From CAZUMW01 sp964621615 (GTDB lineage Bacteria; Desulfobacterota; WTBG01; CAIYCZ01; CAIRTM01), in assembly GCA_964621615.1 (NCBI GenBank), contig CAZUMW010000021.1:1-64000 (forward strand): a stretch of 64,000 nucleotides of DNA. Reading direction: 5' to 3'. Each line of letters opens with the position of its first letter. The stretch's first letter is position 1. Of this stretch, positions 26,199-34,307 are shown piece after piece. A model generated the notes under the pieces. That model was not told where the DNA came from. It was given only the letters and a program-made list of their open reading frames with translations, and made no database searches. The position numbers were made by a program, and so were the translations under genes.

Positions 26199-26954
26199 AT
26201 GTATCTTTATTTTAAAGCAACTGCCACGCTGTATGTGCTTTCAGTTATTACGGTTATTCTTTTTATGGCAGGAGTTATCTGCAGCGTTATTCTCTGGAAA
26301 AAAGGTAAGGCGCCAAGCCTGCACAAAAAAGTTCATGTTGGTGCAATTTTAAAAGCCTTTATTCTTGATGTAGTATTGCAGCTTCAGATTCTGAAAATAA
26401 GCTTTATTAGATGGCTTATGCACTTTTGTATTTTTATCGGGTTTCTTGGGCTCTTTGCTCAAACATCGGTTATGGCTTTTATGAGTCATTTTCTACCTGA
26501 AGACAGTGCCATTGCACACACGTTTTTTACCGTGGGCGAACCCGGAAGTATATTGTTTGATGTGTGGGGCGATCTGTTCGGCGCTATGCTGCTGCTGGGG
26601 CTTGTTATCGCGATTGTACGGCGATATGTTGTTAAATCCCAGCAGCTTGAAACCATATCACGCGATACTGTTTCAATTGTGCTGCTCACAACGATCGCTG
26701 TAACCGGTTTTCTGTGTGAAGGCTTCAGGCTGATGGACCCGCAGTATGCATCTGTGGCGTCATATTCCTTTATCGGCTCCGCGGTCGCCTCGATACTGAA
26801 TGCGGCCGGGGTGCCGCAGATGGCCTATACAGTGTGGGTATGGATACATGCGCTGATTTCACTATTCTTTCTTGCATACATACCGTTCAGTAAAGCGTGG
26901 CATATCTTTGTCAGTCCGGTAGAAATCATTTTAGATGCATCTGAACGGGCTTAA
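26199..26954 (+). CDS. NarI/HdrE-like membrane cytochrome b subunit
   Basis: A 251-residue integral membrane protein with about five or six helices (10-32, 70-92, 110-140, 158-180, 205-232). Several membrane-embedded histidines (WLMHFC, WIHALI, AWHIF) are suitable as haem b ligands, as in NarI and the N-terminal part of menaquinone-linked Fe-S oxidoreductases. GAAAGGGGG precedes the ATG. It is followed 12 bp later by an HdrD-like Fe-S protein; together they equal the single fused protein at 58231-60231. The expected role is electron exchange between the quinone pool and the cytoplasmic Fe-S subunit. Confidence 0.85.
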   Translation: MYLYFKATATLYVLSVITVILFMAGVICSVILWKKGKAPSLHKKVHVGAILKAFILDVVLQLQILKISFIRWLMHFCIFIGFLGLFAQTSVMAFMSHFLPEDSAIAHTFFTVGEPGSILFDVWGDLFGAMLLLGLVIAIVRRYVVKSQQLETISRDTVSIVLLTTIAVTGFLCEGFRLMDPQYASVASYSFIGSAVASILNAAGVPQMAYTVWVWIHALISLFFLAYIPFSKAWHIFVSPVEIILDASERA

Positions 26955-26966
26955 GGGAGGACTTCC

Positions 26967-28340
26967 ATGGACGATACGATCAAAAATGCCAATGAAACTG
27001 CAGAAGAAACAAAAGAAAACAATGCTCAGGAAAGCGCATCATACACATCGGATTCAAGCCCCGCTCCAAAGATAGATATTTCAAAATTCAGCCCGCGCCA
27101 GCTTCTTGAGCTTGATGCCTGTACGCGATGCGGTGAGTGCTCCAACTGGTGTCCTGCATATGAGCAGGATAACCGCGAACCGCTCACCCCACGTGGCAGG
27201 GCAACGCAGTTTCGTGATATTATCCGCAGGCAGCACGGCGTGTTCAGCGCTGACAGCCCGCTGGGCAGGCTGATCGGCAGAAAGCCGGTAACAAATGAAG
27301 AGCTGACATTATTTGCAAAGGATCTATATGCATGCAGCACGTGCATGCAGTGTCACTATGTGTGCCCGGTGCTTATCGACACAGTTGAGCTCTGGGAAAA
27401 AATTCGTGAAACTGTTGTTGATGCAGGTTTCGGTCCGCTCGAATCGCAGAAAGACCTTGTTTTAAAAACCAAAAATTATGACAACCCGTGGGGGCAGCCG
27501 CGAAGCTCACGAGCCAGGTGGGCAAAAATCGCCAAAAAGAAAAAACGCATACAGGACGCACCCAAGGACATAAGCAAGCAGTCTGCTGACGTCCTGTATT
27601 ATGTCGGCTGTACCGCCTCCTATGACAACAATGTGGAGGAAGTCGCTATAAACACCGCTAATATATTAAATCATGCCGGTGTTGATTTCGGCATTCTCGG
27701 CAACAAGGAGAAATGCTGCGGAAGCGTGCTGCTTCGCATGGGTGATCATCCGTCCTATGAGCGGCTGGCAAAAGAAAACATTCAGCAGTTTAACGAGCTG
27801 GGAATCAAAACGCTTATTACCTCATGCGCCGGCTGCCTCAAGACAATAAAAATGGATTATCCCAAAGTCGGAAAAATGAATTTTGAGATCAAACACACCC
27901 TGGAGCTTGTTATTGATCTTATTAAATCAGGGCAGCTTGAGTTGAAAAAAAATGTGAATATGAAAGTCACCTATCACGATCCCTGCCATTTGGGCAGACA
28001 CAGCGGAGTTTTTGACGCACCCCGTGAGCTGCTGGGGCTCATTCCCGGTGTTGAGCTTGTTGAAATGGAGCGCACGAGAGAAAACTCCCGCTGCTGCGGA
28101 GCAGGCGGTGGGCTGAAGTCCGGCTACCCGGATATGCAGAATGAAATATCTCAGAGACGCGTTTCCGAGTCGCTGAAAACCGGTGCAACAGAGCTCGTTT
28201 CCGCCTGCCCGTTCTGCTACCAGGGCCTGCAGGTCGGCATTCAGGCAATGGACGCTCCCATTAAAATGCGTGACATTACCGAGCTCGTATGTATGGCGCT
28301 GGGTGATGAGCCTGCAACAGAAGAAGATGTCAAAGAATGA
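26967..28340 (+). CDS. HdrD/GlpC-like Fe-S oxidoreductase (CCG domains)
   Basis: A 457-residue soluble subunit. It has an acidic, serine-rich N-terminus, then two [4Fe-4S] motifs, CTRCGECSNWCP (about 52) and CSTCMQCHYVCP (about 118). Two CCG domains follow, including GNKEKCCGS, SCAGC, YHDPCHLGR and RCCGAGGG, which bind a noncubane or paired cluster as in HdrB/HdrD. GGAGG precedes the ATG. Paired with the membrane cytochrome b at 26199, it should form a quinone-linked oxidoreductase. Its redox partner is not in this operon unless it is the BPL-N protein. The fused paralogue lies beside etfBA at 58 kb. Confidence 0.88.
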   Translation: MDDTIKNANETAEETKENNAQESASYTSDSSPAPKIDISKFSPRQLLELDACTRCGECSNWCPAYEQDNREPLTPRGRATQFRDIIRRQHGVFSADSPLGRLIGRKPVTNEELTLFAKDLYACSTCMQCHYVCPVLIDTVELWEKIRETVVDAGFGPLESQKDLVLKTKNYDNPWGQPRSSRARWAKIAKKKKRIQDAPKDISKQSADVLYYVGCTASYDNNVEEVAINTANILNHAGVDFGILGNKEKCCGSVLLRMGDHPSYERLAKENIQQFNELGIKTLITSCAGCLKTIKMDYPKVGKMNFEIKHTLELVIDLIKSGQLELKKNVNMKVTYHDPCHLGRHSGVFDAPRELLGLIPGVELVEMERTRENSRCCGAGGGLKSGYPDMQNEISQRRVSESLKTGATELVSACPFCYQGLQVGIQAMDAPIKMRDITELVCMALGDEPATEEDVKE

Positions 28341-28442
28341 GCGGCTCGAAAAAAAATGTTCAATTGGAGTTATTGTCGACGATGCTCGGCAACTGTATGA
28401 TTCGTACGTGAGATTGACAGCTGTTTTGTTAACCGGGATTAT

Positions 28443-29414
28443 ATGATTGATATGCCGATGAGCGAATTTCGCCGCATTTTTATTTTGTTTTCAGCTGCGT
28501 TTATGCTGTTCTCTGGATGCGGATCCGGCACCGGACAAAATAATCAGGTGCGTATCGGGTATCTTCAGAATGATTTGCATCAGCTTCCGGCCTTTGTCGC
28601 TATTGAGAAAGGGTTTTTTGAGCAGGAGGGACTGAGCGTAATAGTAAACGGGGTTTTCAAGGCCGGTCCCGAACAAATGAGCGCTTTTGCTGCAGGTGAG
28701 CTTGATATCGGCTATGTGGGACAGGCGCCGGCAACAGCAGCTGTGCTGAACGGGCTTGCGGATGTAATGTTTTTACAGCAGGTTAACCTTGAGGGCTCAT
28801 CAATCGTCGTTAGAGCGGATTCAGGCATAAATGCGGTGGGAGAGCTTGCAGGTAAAACAATAGCGATACCAGGCTATGCAACAATGCAGGACTTTCTTCT
28901 CAGAAAAGCCCTTGAAGATCACGGACTGAATGTAAGCGGTGTAACTATTATCGTCCTGAAGCCGCCAGAAATGATTCAGGCGCTTGGCCTTAAAAACATC
29001 GATGCGTTTATAGCATGGGAGCCGTACCCGACACAGGCACAGATAAAAGGTTCTGGAGAGATTCTTATATCATCTGATCTGATATGGGAAAACCACCCCT
29101 GCTGTGTGTTAATCGCTACGCGCTCATTTTGCAGCAGAAATCCGCAGATGGTGCAAAAAGTTATTGCTGTGCATCGGAGGGCATGTTCATATATTCATTC
29201 ACATCCTGAAGAAAGCAAAAAAATAGGCGTTCGCTATACCGGAATGGATGCAGAAACTGTTAAGAAAGCCATGTCGAAAATCATATACACTCCGGCACTC
29301 GAACGACATAAGCAACGCGTGTTCGTTGATTTTTTAAAGGATATGCAGTATATAAAACAAAAAGGCACACAGGCTGATAATCAAACCGGTGATTTTTTCA
29401 TTTCGCACAAGTAA
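28443..29414 (+). CDS. ABC transporter substrate-binding lipoprotein (NMT1/SsuA-like)
   Basis: A 323-residue protein. A signal peptide ends with the lipobox FSGC, so it is a lipid-anchored periplasmic binding protein. The mature fold is NMT1/TauA/SsuA-like: YLQNDLHQLPAFVAIEKGFF at the start, ELDIGYVGQAPATAAVLNG and the hinge AFIAWEPYPTQA. Family members carry nitrate, cyanate, sulfonates, taurine or pyrimidine precursors; the substrate cannot be read from sequence. Permease and ATPase genes follow, then a Nit1C-like radical SAM gene, which suggests a small nitrogenous compound (inference). The start has several close ATGs (28443, 28452, 28458). Confidence 0.85.
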   Translation: MIDMPMSEFRRIFILFSAAFMLFSGCGSGTGQNNQVRIGYLQNDLHQLPAFVAIEKGFFEQEGLSVIVNGVFKAGPEQMSAFAAGELDIGYVGQAPATAAVLNGLADVMFLQQVNLEGSSIVVRADSGINAVGELAGKTIAIPGYATMQDFLLRKALEDHGLNVSGVTIIVLKPPEMIQALGLKNIDAFIAWEPYPTQAQIKGSGEILISSDLIWENHPCCVLIATRSFCSRNPQMVQKVIAVHRRACSYIHSHPEESKKIGVRYTGMDAETVKKAMSKIIYTPALERHKQRVFVDFLKDMQYIKQKGTQADNQTGDFFISHK

Positions 29415-29529
29415 CCGCGCTTTTTTGCTCACCGGAATGCCGCAAACTGATTTTTTTGCTGGATAATTAGATGCCGCTGCAGCAGCAGGTTGCGAGTCAT
29501 TTTTACAGCGATTCCCATCCTCTATTTTA

Positions 29530-30306
29530 ATGTATGCCAAAAATCGTATAAAACAAATTGTATTCCCAATTATTATTGTTGCAATCTGGCAGGTGTTTTC
29601 ACTCACGGGAATACTTCCGGCAACCAAAATTCCATCGCCTGCTGATATTGTATATGCTGTTATGCATCTTGCCGTGAACGGCCTTCCGACCGGAAAAACG
29701 CTTTTTCTGCATTGTCTGTACAGCGTTTTGCGTGTCGCCGCAGGGTTTTTATGCGCGGTTGCCGTTGCCATCCCTCTCGGCATCATAACTGCTTGGTCGG
29801 CCTATGTTCGTGATTTCCTGACTCCAATTATTGAAATGATCCGCCCGATTCCGCCGCTTGCATGGATACCGCTTGCAATACTGTGGTTCGGCATCGGCAT
29901 TAAATCCGCCGCGTTTATCATTTTCCTTGGATGTTTTTTCCCTATACTGCTGAGCACAATATCCGGCGTGCTTTCTGTTGATACGCTTCTGGTTGATGCT
30001 GCACGTACTCTGGGTGCCAAAGAGCGGGATATTTTTGTTAAAGTTTTTCTTCCCGGGGCAACGCCCTCAATTTATACCGGCCTCAGGATTGGATTGGGAA
30101 TCGGATGGATGACACTCGTAGCTGCCGAATTCACCGGTGTTAAAAGCGGCTATGGGCTCGGCTATATGATTATGACCGCGCGTGATATTCAGCGACCGGA
30201 TCTCGTTGTAGCCGGAATGGCGGTTATCGGCCTTGTAGGCTATCTGCTTGATATACTGCTGCGCTTTTTTGAATCTAAGTCTCTCCGGTGGCGTCTTTCA
30301 TCCTAG
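29530..30306 (+). CDS. ABC transporter permease (SsuC/TauC-like)
   Basis: A 258-residue inner-membrane permease with about six helices and the cytoplasmic EAA-type loop that docks the ATPase (AARTLGAKERDIFVKVFLPG). The end resembles SsuC/TauC (TARDIQRPDLVVAGMAVIGL). It lies 115 bp after the binding protein; the gap contains no gene. It belongs with 28443 and 30473 as one importer. Confidence 0.9.
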   Translation: MYAKNRIKQIVFPIIIVAIWQVFSLTGILPATKIPSPADIVYAVMHLAVNGLPTGKTLFLHCLYSVLRVAAGFLCAVAVAIPLGIITAWSAYVRDFLTPIIEMIRPIPPLAWIPLAILWFGIGIKSAAFIIFLGCFFPILLSTISGVLSVDTLLVDAARTLGAKERDIFVKVFLPGATPSIYTGLRIGLGIGWMTLVAAEFTGVKSGYGLGYMIMTARDIQRPDLVVAGMAVIGLVGYLLDILLRFFESKSLRWRLSS

Positions 30307-30472
30307 GAATAGAGTGCTGCCGGGCAATATGCGATCTTTTGCTCTGGTTACAGTGTGTTGGTATCTATGTAAAGCTCATATATGAAATCGGGAAACTACA
30401 GGATTTGCCTACGGAAGGGACCGATCGATTTGAGCAACAGAGTAAATAAGGCATCATCACATAGGGGCTCTC

Positions 30473-31243
30473 ATGCCTTTGCTTCTTAATAAGCTCTGCA
30501 AACAGTATTATGACGATGATACTGATTCGACCATTGATGTTCTGCTCGACATCGACCTGTCTATCGAAAAGGGCTCCTTTGTTTCTGTTATAGGCCCCAG
30601 CGGATGCGGCAAAACAACTCTTTTGCGAATTATAGCCGGTCTTGAGTCTTCAACTTCAGGAGAGGTGTATATACACAACCAGAAGCCGAAAGAGCCCTGG
30701 AGGCACGTGGGGTTTGTATTTCAGGAATATGCACTGTTTCCCTGGAGGACGGTCTGCAAAAATATCGAGTTCGCTTTAGAAATGAAGAATATTTCAGCTA
30801 AAGAGCGACGCCAGAAAGCCATCGATTATATACGCAGATTCGGGCTCGAGGGCTTTGAAAACAATTTCCCCAATGAGCTCTCCGGCGGAATGAAGCAAAG
30901 GGTTGCCCTCGCACGCACCCTTATTGATGAATCTGACATTATACTTATGGACGAGCCATTTGGTGCGCTTGACTCTCAAACGCGGCTGCAAATGCAGCAG
31001 TTTCTGCTGAAGGTGTGGCATGATATCGGAAAAACCATACTTTTTGTAACGCATAATATTGATGAGGCGGTCATGTTAAGCAGGAAAGTCATCGGGCTTA
31101 CGCGCAGGCCCGGACGCGCCTCTTTTGCAAGAGATGTTGACCTCCCATATCCCAGGGATGTTACCAGCGATGCATTTAATGAATACCGCAAAGATATATT
31201 GACGTTTCTTAATGAACAGCACTCGTTTCTTCCTGAACGCTGA
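30473..31243 (+). CDS. ABC transporter ATP-binding protein (SsuB/TauB-like)
   Basis: A 256-residue ATPase. Walker A is GPSGCGKTT (about residue 43), the Q-loop is FQEYALFPW, the signature is LSGGMKQRVALARTL, Walker B is ILMDEPFGALD, and the switch histidine is in VTHNIDEAV. It completes the NMT1-type importer, although a 166-bp gap without a gene separates it from the permease. Its 3' end overlaps the long open frame of the radical SAM gene by 32 bp, but the better start of that gene (31284) leaves a 40-bp gap. Confidence 0.92.
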   Translation: MPLLLNKLCKQYYDDDTDSTIDVLLDIDLSIEKGSFVSVIGPSGCGKTTLLRIIAGLESSTSGEVYIHNQKPKEPWRHVGFVFQEYALFPWRTVCKNIEFALEMKNISAKERRQKAIDYIRRFGLEGFENNFPNELSGGMKQRVALARTLIDESDIILMDEPFGALDSQTRLQMQQFLLKVWHDIGKTILFVTHNIDEAVMLSRKVIGLTRRPGRASFARDVDLPYPRDVTSDAFNEYRKDILTFLNEQHSFLPER

Positions 31244-31283
31244 CTCACGAAAAAGCACTGAATGTTCAGCCAGTGTAAATTGT

Positions 31284-32354
31284 ATGGATATTGCACGCCT
31301 TTCAGTTGAGCTGCAATCGTTTGGGGTTGGTGTTCCCTCACAATGTTTCGGCAGAAAAGGCGGAGCCGGCCCCTCTGAGGGCCATACGCTTATCGTGAGC
31401 GGGTTCTATATAAATGTTCCGACATCGAGCTGGTTTGTTAAGGAATCACCATACCGGGTGATGGAGGAACCTCCGGGATATGTCCTCTATAAACACGGCA
31501 CGCCCGTTTGTGCTGTGGATTTTCCTGAGCGGCCCGCATTCTATGATTTATCCACGGCAGAGGGCGTGTGCTTTCAAAAAATAGCGCTGATGCACGGGCG
31601 CGACTGTATTGCATCAACAATATATCAGGATTGCAGCTATGCGCGCTCAGGCATACCATGCTCTTTTTGCGGTATTTGTCTTTCAGCGAAAGACGGTCAG
31701 ACAATATATGAAAAAAATGCGCACGATATTGGCACAGCAGCAGAAAAAGCTCATCACTGTGACGGCGCAATGCATGTAACGCTTACAACCGGAGCGCGGG
31801 ACGATGAGGATACTGAAATTTCTCACCTTGTCGAATGCATTACTGCTATAAAAAAAAGAACCGCCTTGCCGGTTCACATTCAGATAATGCCGCCAAGTAG
31901 CGGGGATGCTCTCGAGCGCCTTAAAGATGCCGGTGCGGACGGCATCGGGCTGCACATTGAGACCTTCAATGAGCAGGTACTGCGGAAAGTTTCCCCTGCA
32001 AAGCACAGAATCGGATATGAGCTTTACCGCCGGACCTGGAAGAAAGCTGTGCATGTATTCGGACACAACCAGGTGAGCAGCTTTATTATCGCCGGTCTTG
32101 GAGAAAGCATTGATGATATTGTGTCCGGTGCTGAACAGCTGTCCGGCATTGGAGTGTACCCGTACATCCTGCCGCTGCGGCCTGTACCGGGAACACCTAT
32201 GGGAAGCAGGCGTCCGCCGCATCCTGACAGAATGCTTTCTGCGTATGAGCAGGCAGCCCGTATACTGGAATACCGCGGGCTTAAATCATCCACATGCCTG
32301 GCTGGATGTGTCAGATGCGGCTCATGCTCATCGATCAGAATGTTCGAGGCATGA
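31284..32354 (+). CDS. Radical SAM protein, Nit1C / MSMEG_0568-like
   Basis: A 356-residue protein from the ATG at 31284 (MDIARLSVELQSFGV...), which fits the family N-terminus better than the upstream ATG at 31212. The SAM-cluster cysteines have an unusual wide spacing: CSYARSGIPCSFC, i.e. CX8CX2C. A barrel follows with GLHIETFNEQVLRKVSPAKH, and VPGTPMG is near the end. The C-terminus carries an extra cluster CLAGCVRCGSC. This matches the radical SAM member of the nitrilase-associated Nit1C gene set. The GNAT and AIR-synthase-like members follow at 32678 and 33225, separated by a MITE. The pathway product is not known. Confidence 0.75.
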   Translation: MDIARLSVELQSFGVGVPSQCFGRKGGAGPSEGHTLIVSGFYINVPTSSWFVKESPYRVMEEPPGYVLYKHGTPVCAVDFPERPAFYDLSTAEGVCFQKIALMHGRDCIASTIYQDCSYARSGIPCSFCGICLSAKDGQTIYEKNAHDIGTAAEKAHHCDGAMHVTLTTGARDDEDTEISHLVECITAIKKRTALPVHIQIMPPSSGDALERLKDAGADGIGLHIETFNEQVLRKVSPAKHRIGYELYRRTWKKAVHVFGHNQVSSFIIAGLGESIDDIVSGAEQLSGIGVYPYILPLRPVPGTPMGSRRPPHPDRMLSAYEQAARILEYRGLKSSTCLAGCVRCGSCSSIRMFEA

Positions 32355-32378
32355 ATTCAGCAATATATTTAATCAGTA

Positions 32379-32640
32379 GTGTCCAAAATAATGTAACGAA
32401 GCCGGTTCGAGCGGGGCTCCGCAACATCTGAAGAGATTATGGAGCGGCAAGTGTTGTTAAACTTCAGTACACACAAGGCCCGGCGGAAGGGCTGCCCGGG
32501 TCAATTCCTGCACAATGCCTGCATCATAGTTACAGTGAGCAGCATCGGGCCGTCCATGAAGTGAGGTTTCATATGGCGGAGGCTGCGCAGAGACCCGCCC
32601 GAACCGGCTTTTGCTCAATAATTCAATTTATTTTGGACAC
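32379..32640. repeat. MITE-like repeat, copy 2
   Basis: About 262 bp with perfect 12-13 bp ends: GTGTCCAAAATAA at 32379-32391 and TTTATTTTGGACAC ending at 32640. Subterminal arms GAAGCCGGTTCGAGCGGGG and CCCGCCCGAACCGGCTT are also inverted. It sits 24 bp after the radical SAM stop and 37 bp before the GNAT gene, so it interrupts the Nit1C-like operon. No coding capacity. The left flank reads CAGTA and the right flank GTTTGA, as in copy 3. Confidence 0.88.
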
Positions 32641-32677
32641 GTTTGATATTTAATAATAGTATTGTACCCGTTGTTAT

Positions 32678-33109
32678 ATGGCTGCGATAATATGCAGGAC
32701 CGCTGAAAATGTGTCTGAGCTTGAAGAGTGCTTTCGCATAAGGCATGAGGTTTTTGTCCGCGAGCAGAGCCTGTTTGCAGAAACCGACCGTGATCACAAA
32801 GACGACAAATCCCTGCATCTTATTGCGCTGCAAAATGAACGCATAATCGGCACCGTTAGAATATATAAAGATCCGGAGGGGATATTCTGGGGCGGTCGCC
32901 TTGCGGTCAGAAAACGGTATCGCGGGAAGGCCGGCCGCCTTTTAGTCCTTGAGGCGGTAAACGTTGTCAGGCAGCAGAACGCGCAGGTATTCAGGGCGTG
33001 CATTCAAAAAGAAAACGCTGATTTTTTCAAATCACTTGGGTGGAGTGCTGTGGAAGAGGAAAAGATACTGTATGGAAAACCGCATATTGTTATGGAAGCA
33101 CCGCTGTGA
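32678..33109 (+). CDS. GNAT acetyltransferase, Nit1C / Sll0786-like
   Basis: A 143-residue GNAT-fold protein. It opens with CFRIRHEVFVREQSLFAETD, the 'RxxVFVxEQ' start shared with the Nit1C acetyltransferases. The acetyl-CoA loop is the segment GRLAVRKRYRGKAGRLLVLE (R-x-x-G-x-A/G type), and the C-terminal strand has FKSLGWSAVEEE. It should acetylate a small amine, substrate unknown. It lies between the MITE and the AIR-synthase-like gene. In known Nit1C clusters this gene adjoins the radical SAM gene directly, so the repeat has probably been inserted here. Confidence 0.75.
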   Translation: MAAIICRTAENVSELEECFRIRHEVFVREQSLFAETDRDHKDDKSLHLIALQNERIIGTVRIYKDPEGIFWGGRLAVRKRYRGKAGRLLVLEAVNVVRQQNAQVFRACIQKENADFFKSLGWSAVEEEKILYGKPHIVMEAPL

Positions 33110-33224
33110 GAAATATTTTCATGGTATTGTTTTCTGGTGACGTTGGTTTTTTATGCATCGTATCTGGTGACACTGAACCATATCTTAAAGATCAATAACG
33201 ATTTATAAGGGAAAGGGCGTTTCC

Positions 33225-34193
33225 GTGATTCAGAATATAATAAATGAAATAAGGTCATATCCCGGCCTGACGCGAAAGAGGAATATTTGCCGGCTTACCA
33301 ACATGCTTGTCCCGGTTGCCGATTTCGGTGAAACCGCAGTTGATTTCGGTGAGGATGCTGCTGCGGTTTTTTATAAAGATGAATACCTCCTTCTGGCAGC
33401 TGACGGCATATGGGGTACACTCATCGATGCAAACCCGTATGGTGCGGGCAAGGCATCCGTTATGGCAAGCGTAAATGACATTTATGCCATGGGCGGACGG
33501 CCTATCGCTATGGTAAACGTAATGGGCATCCCAGGAGATGACCGGTTTTACTCTGAGATTGTTTCAGGTATCAGAAAGGGATGTGAGAAATTCCGCGTTC
33601 CCATGATCGGAGGCCATTTGCATCCTGACACGGGGGAGGCTTCTTTGTCGGTGGCGATACTTGGAGCGGCAAAGCGGCTCCTCAGGAGCACAAACGCACA
33701 GCCGGGTCAGGATATTATTTTCGCAGTCGATCTCGAAGGGAAGGGCTTCCAGTGCTCTCCAGTCATAAGCTGGGATACAAATTCAGGCAAAACCTCATCA
33801 CAGGTTCTCGATCGGCTTGAAGTATTACCCCTGCTTGCTGAAAAGCATAACTGCTGCACCTGTAAGGATGTAAGCAATGCAGGACTGCTCGGCACGATAG
33901 CGATGCTTCTTGAAACCTCACAAGCAGGCGCGCACATAACGCTCGACAATATACCGGTACCTGAATGTTTTGATATAATCGACTGGCTTAAAGCGTTTTT
34001 GAGTTACGGTTTTGTGTTATGCGCAGATCCGGAAGATACTGAAACTGTTACGAGCATGTTTTCACAAAAACATATAACAGCAGCTTCAATCGGAAAAATT
34101 ACGTATGAGCGCCAGATGACAATTGAACTTAAGGGCAGCACAGGGCTTCTTTTTGATTTTGAAAGTGAGGATATAACCGGAATAGCTGTCTAA
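33225..34193 (+). CDS. AIR synthase (PurM)-like protein, Nit1C / Sll0787-like
   Basis: A 322-residue PurM/ThiL/SelD superfamily protein. The N-terminal ATP-binding half has DFGEDAAAVFYKDEYLLLAA and the MASVNDIYAMGGRP motif. The C-terminal half contains TCKDVSNAGLLGTIAMLLE. It lacks the extra motifs of HypE, SelD or true PurM and fits the Sll0787-type member of the Nit1C set. Such proteins use ATP to activate a carbonyl or amide. It starts 115 bp after the GNAT gene. No nitrilase, flavoprotein or glycosyltransferase of that set follows; the next gene is an unrelated SPOR protein. Confidence 0.75.
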   Translation: MIQNIINEIRSYPGLTRKRNICRLTNMLVPVADFGETAVDFGEDAAAVFYKDEYLLLAADGIWGTLIDANPYGAGKASVMASVNDIYAMGGRPIAMVNVMGIPGDDRFYSEIVSGIRKGCEKFRVPMIGGHLHPDTGEASLSVAILGAAKRLLRSTNAQPGQDIIFAVDLEGKGFQCSPVISWDTNSGKTSSQVLDRLEVLPLLAEKHNCCTCKDVSNAGLLGTIAMLLETSQAGAHITLDNIPVPECFDIIDWLKAFLSYGFVLCADPEDTETVTSMFSQKHITAASIGKITYERQMTIELKGSTGLLFDFESEDITGIAV

Positions 34194-34307
34194 TATTAAT
34201 GTTTTTTTTAATAAAATACTCATTAATCTCATTTATATGACGAAATAAAAAGTAATAAATGTACATTATGTGTGTGTAAAGATCATTTAATCAAAAAGGA
34301 GCAGGCA

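Noticed and set aside
28183..28446. Frame at the 3' end of the HdrD-like gene running to the binding-protein start
   Set aside because: It lies mostly inside the Fe-S gene in another frame with no independent support.
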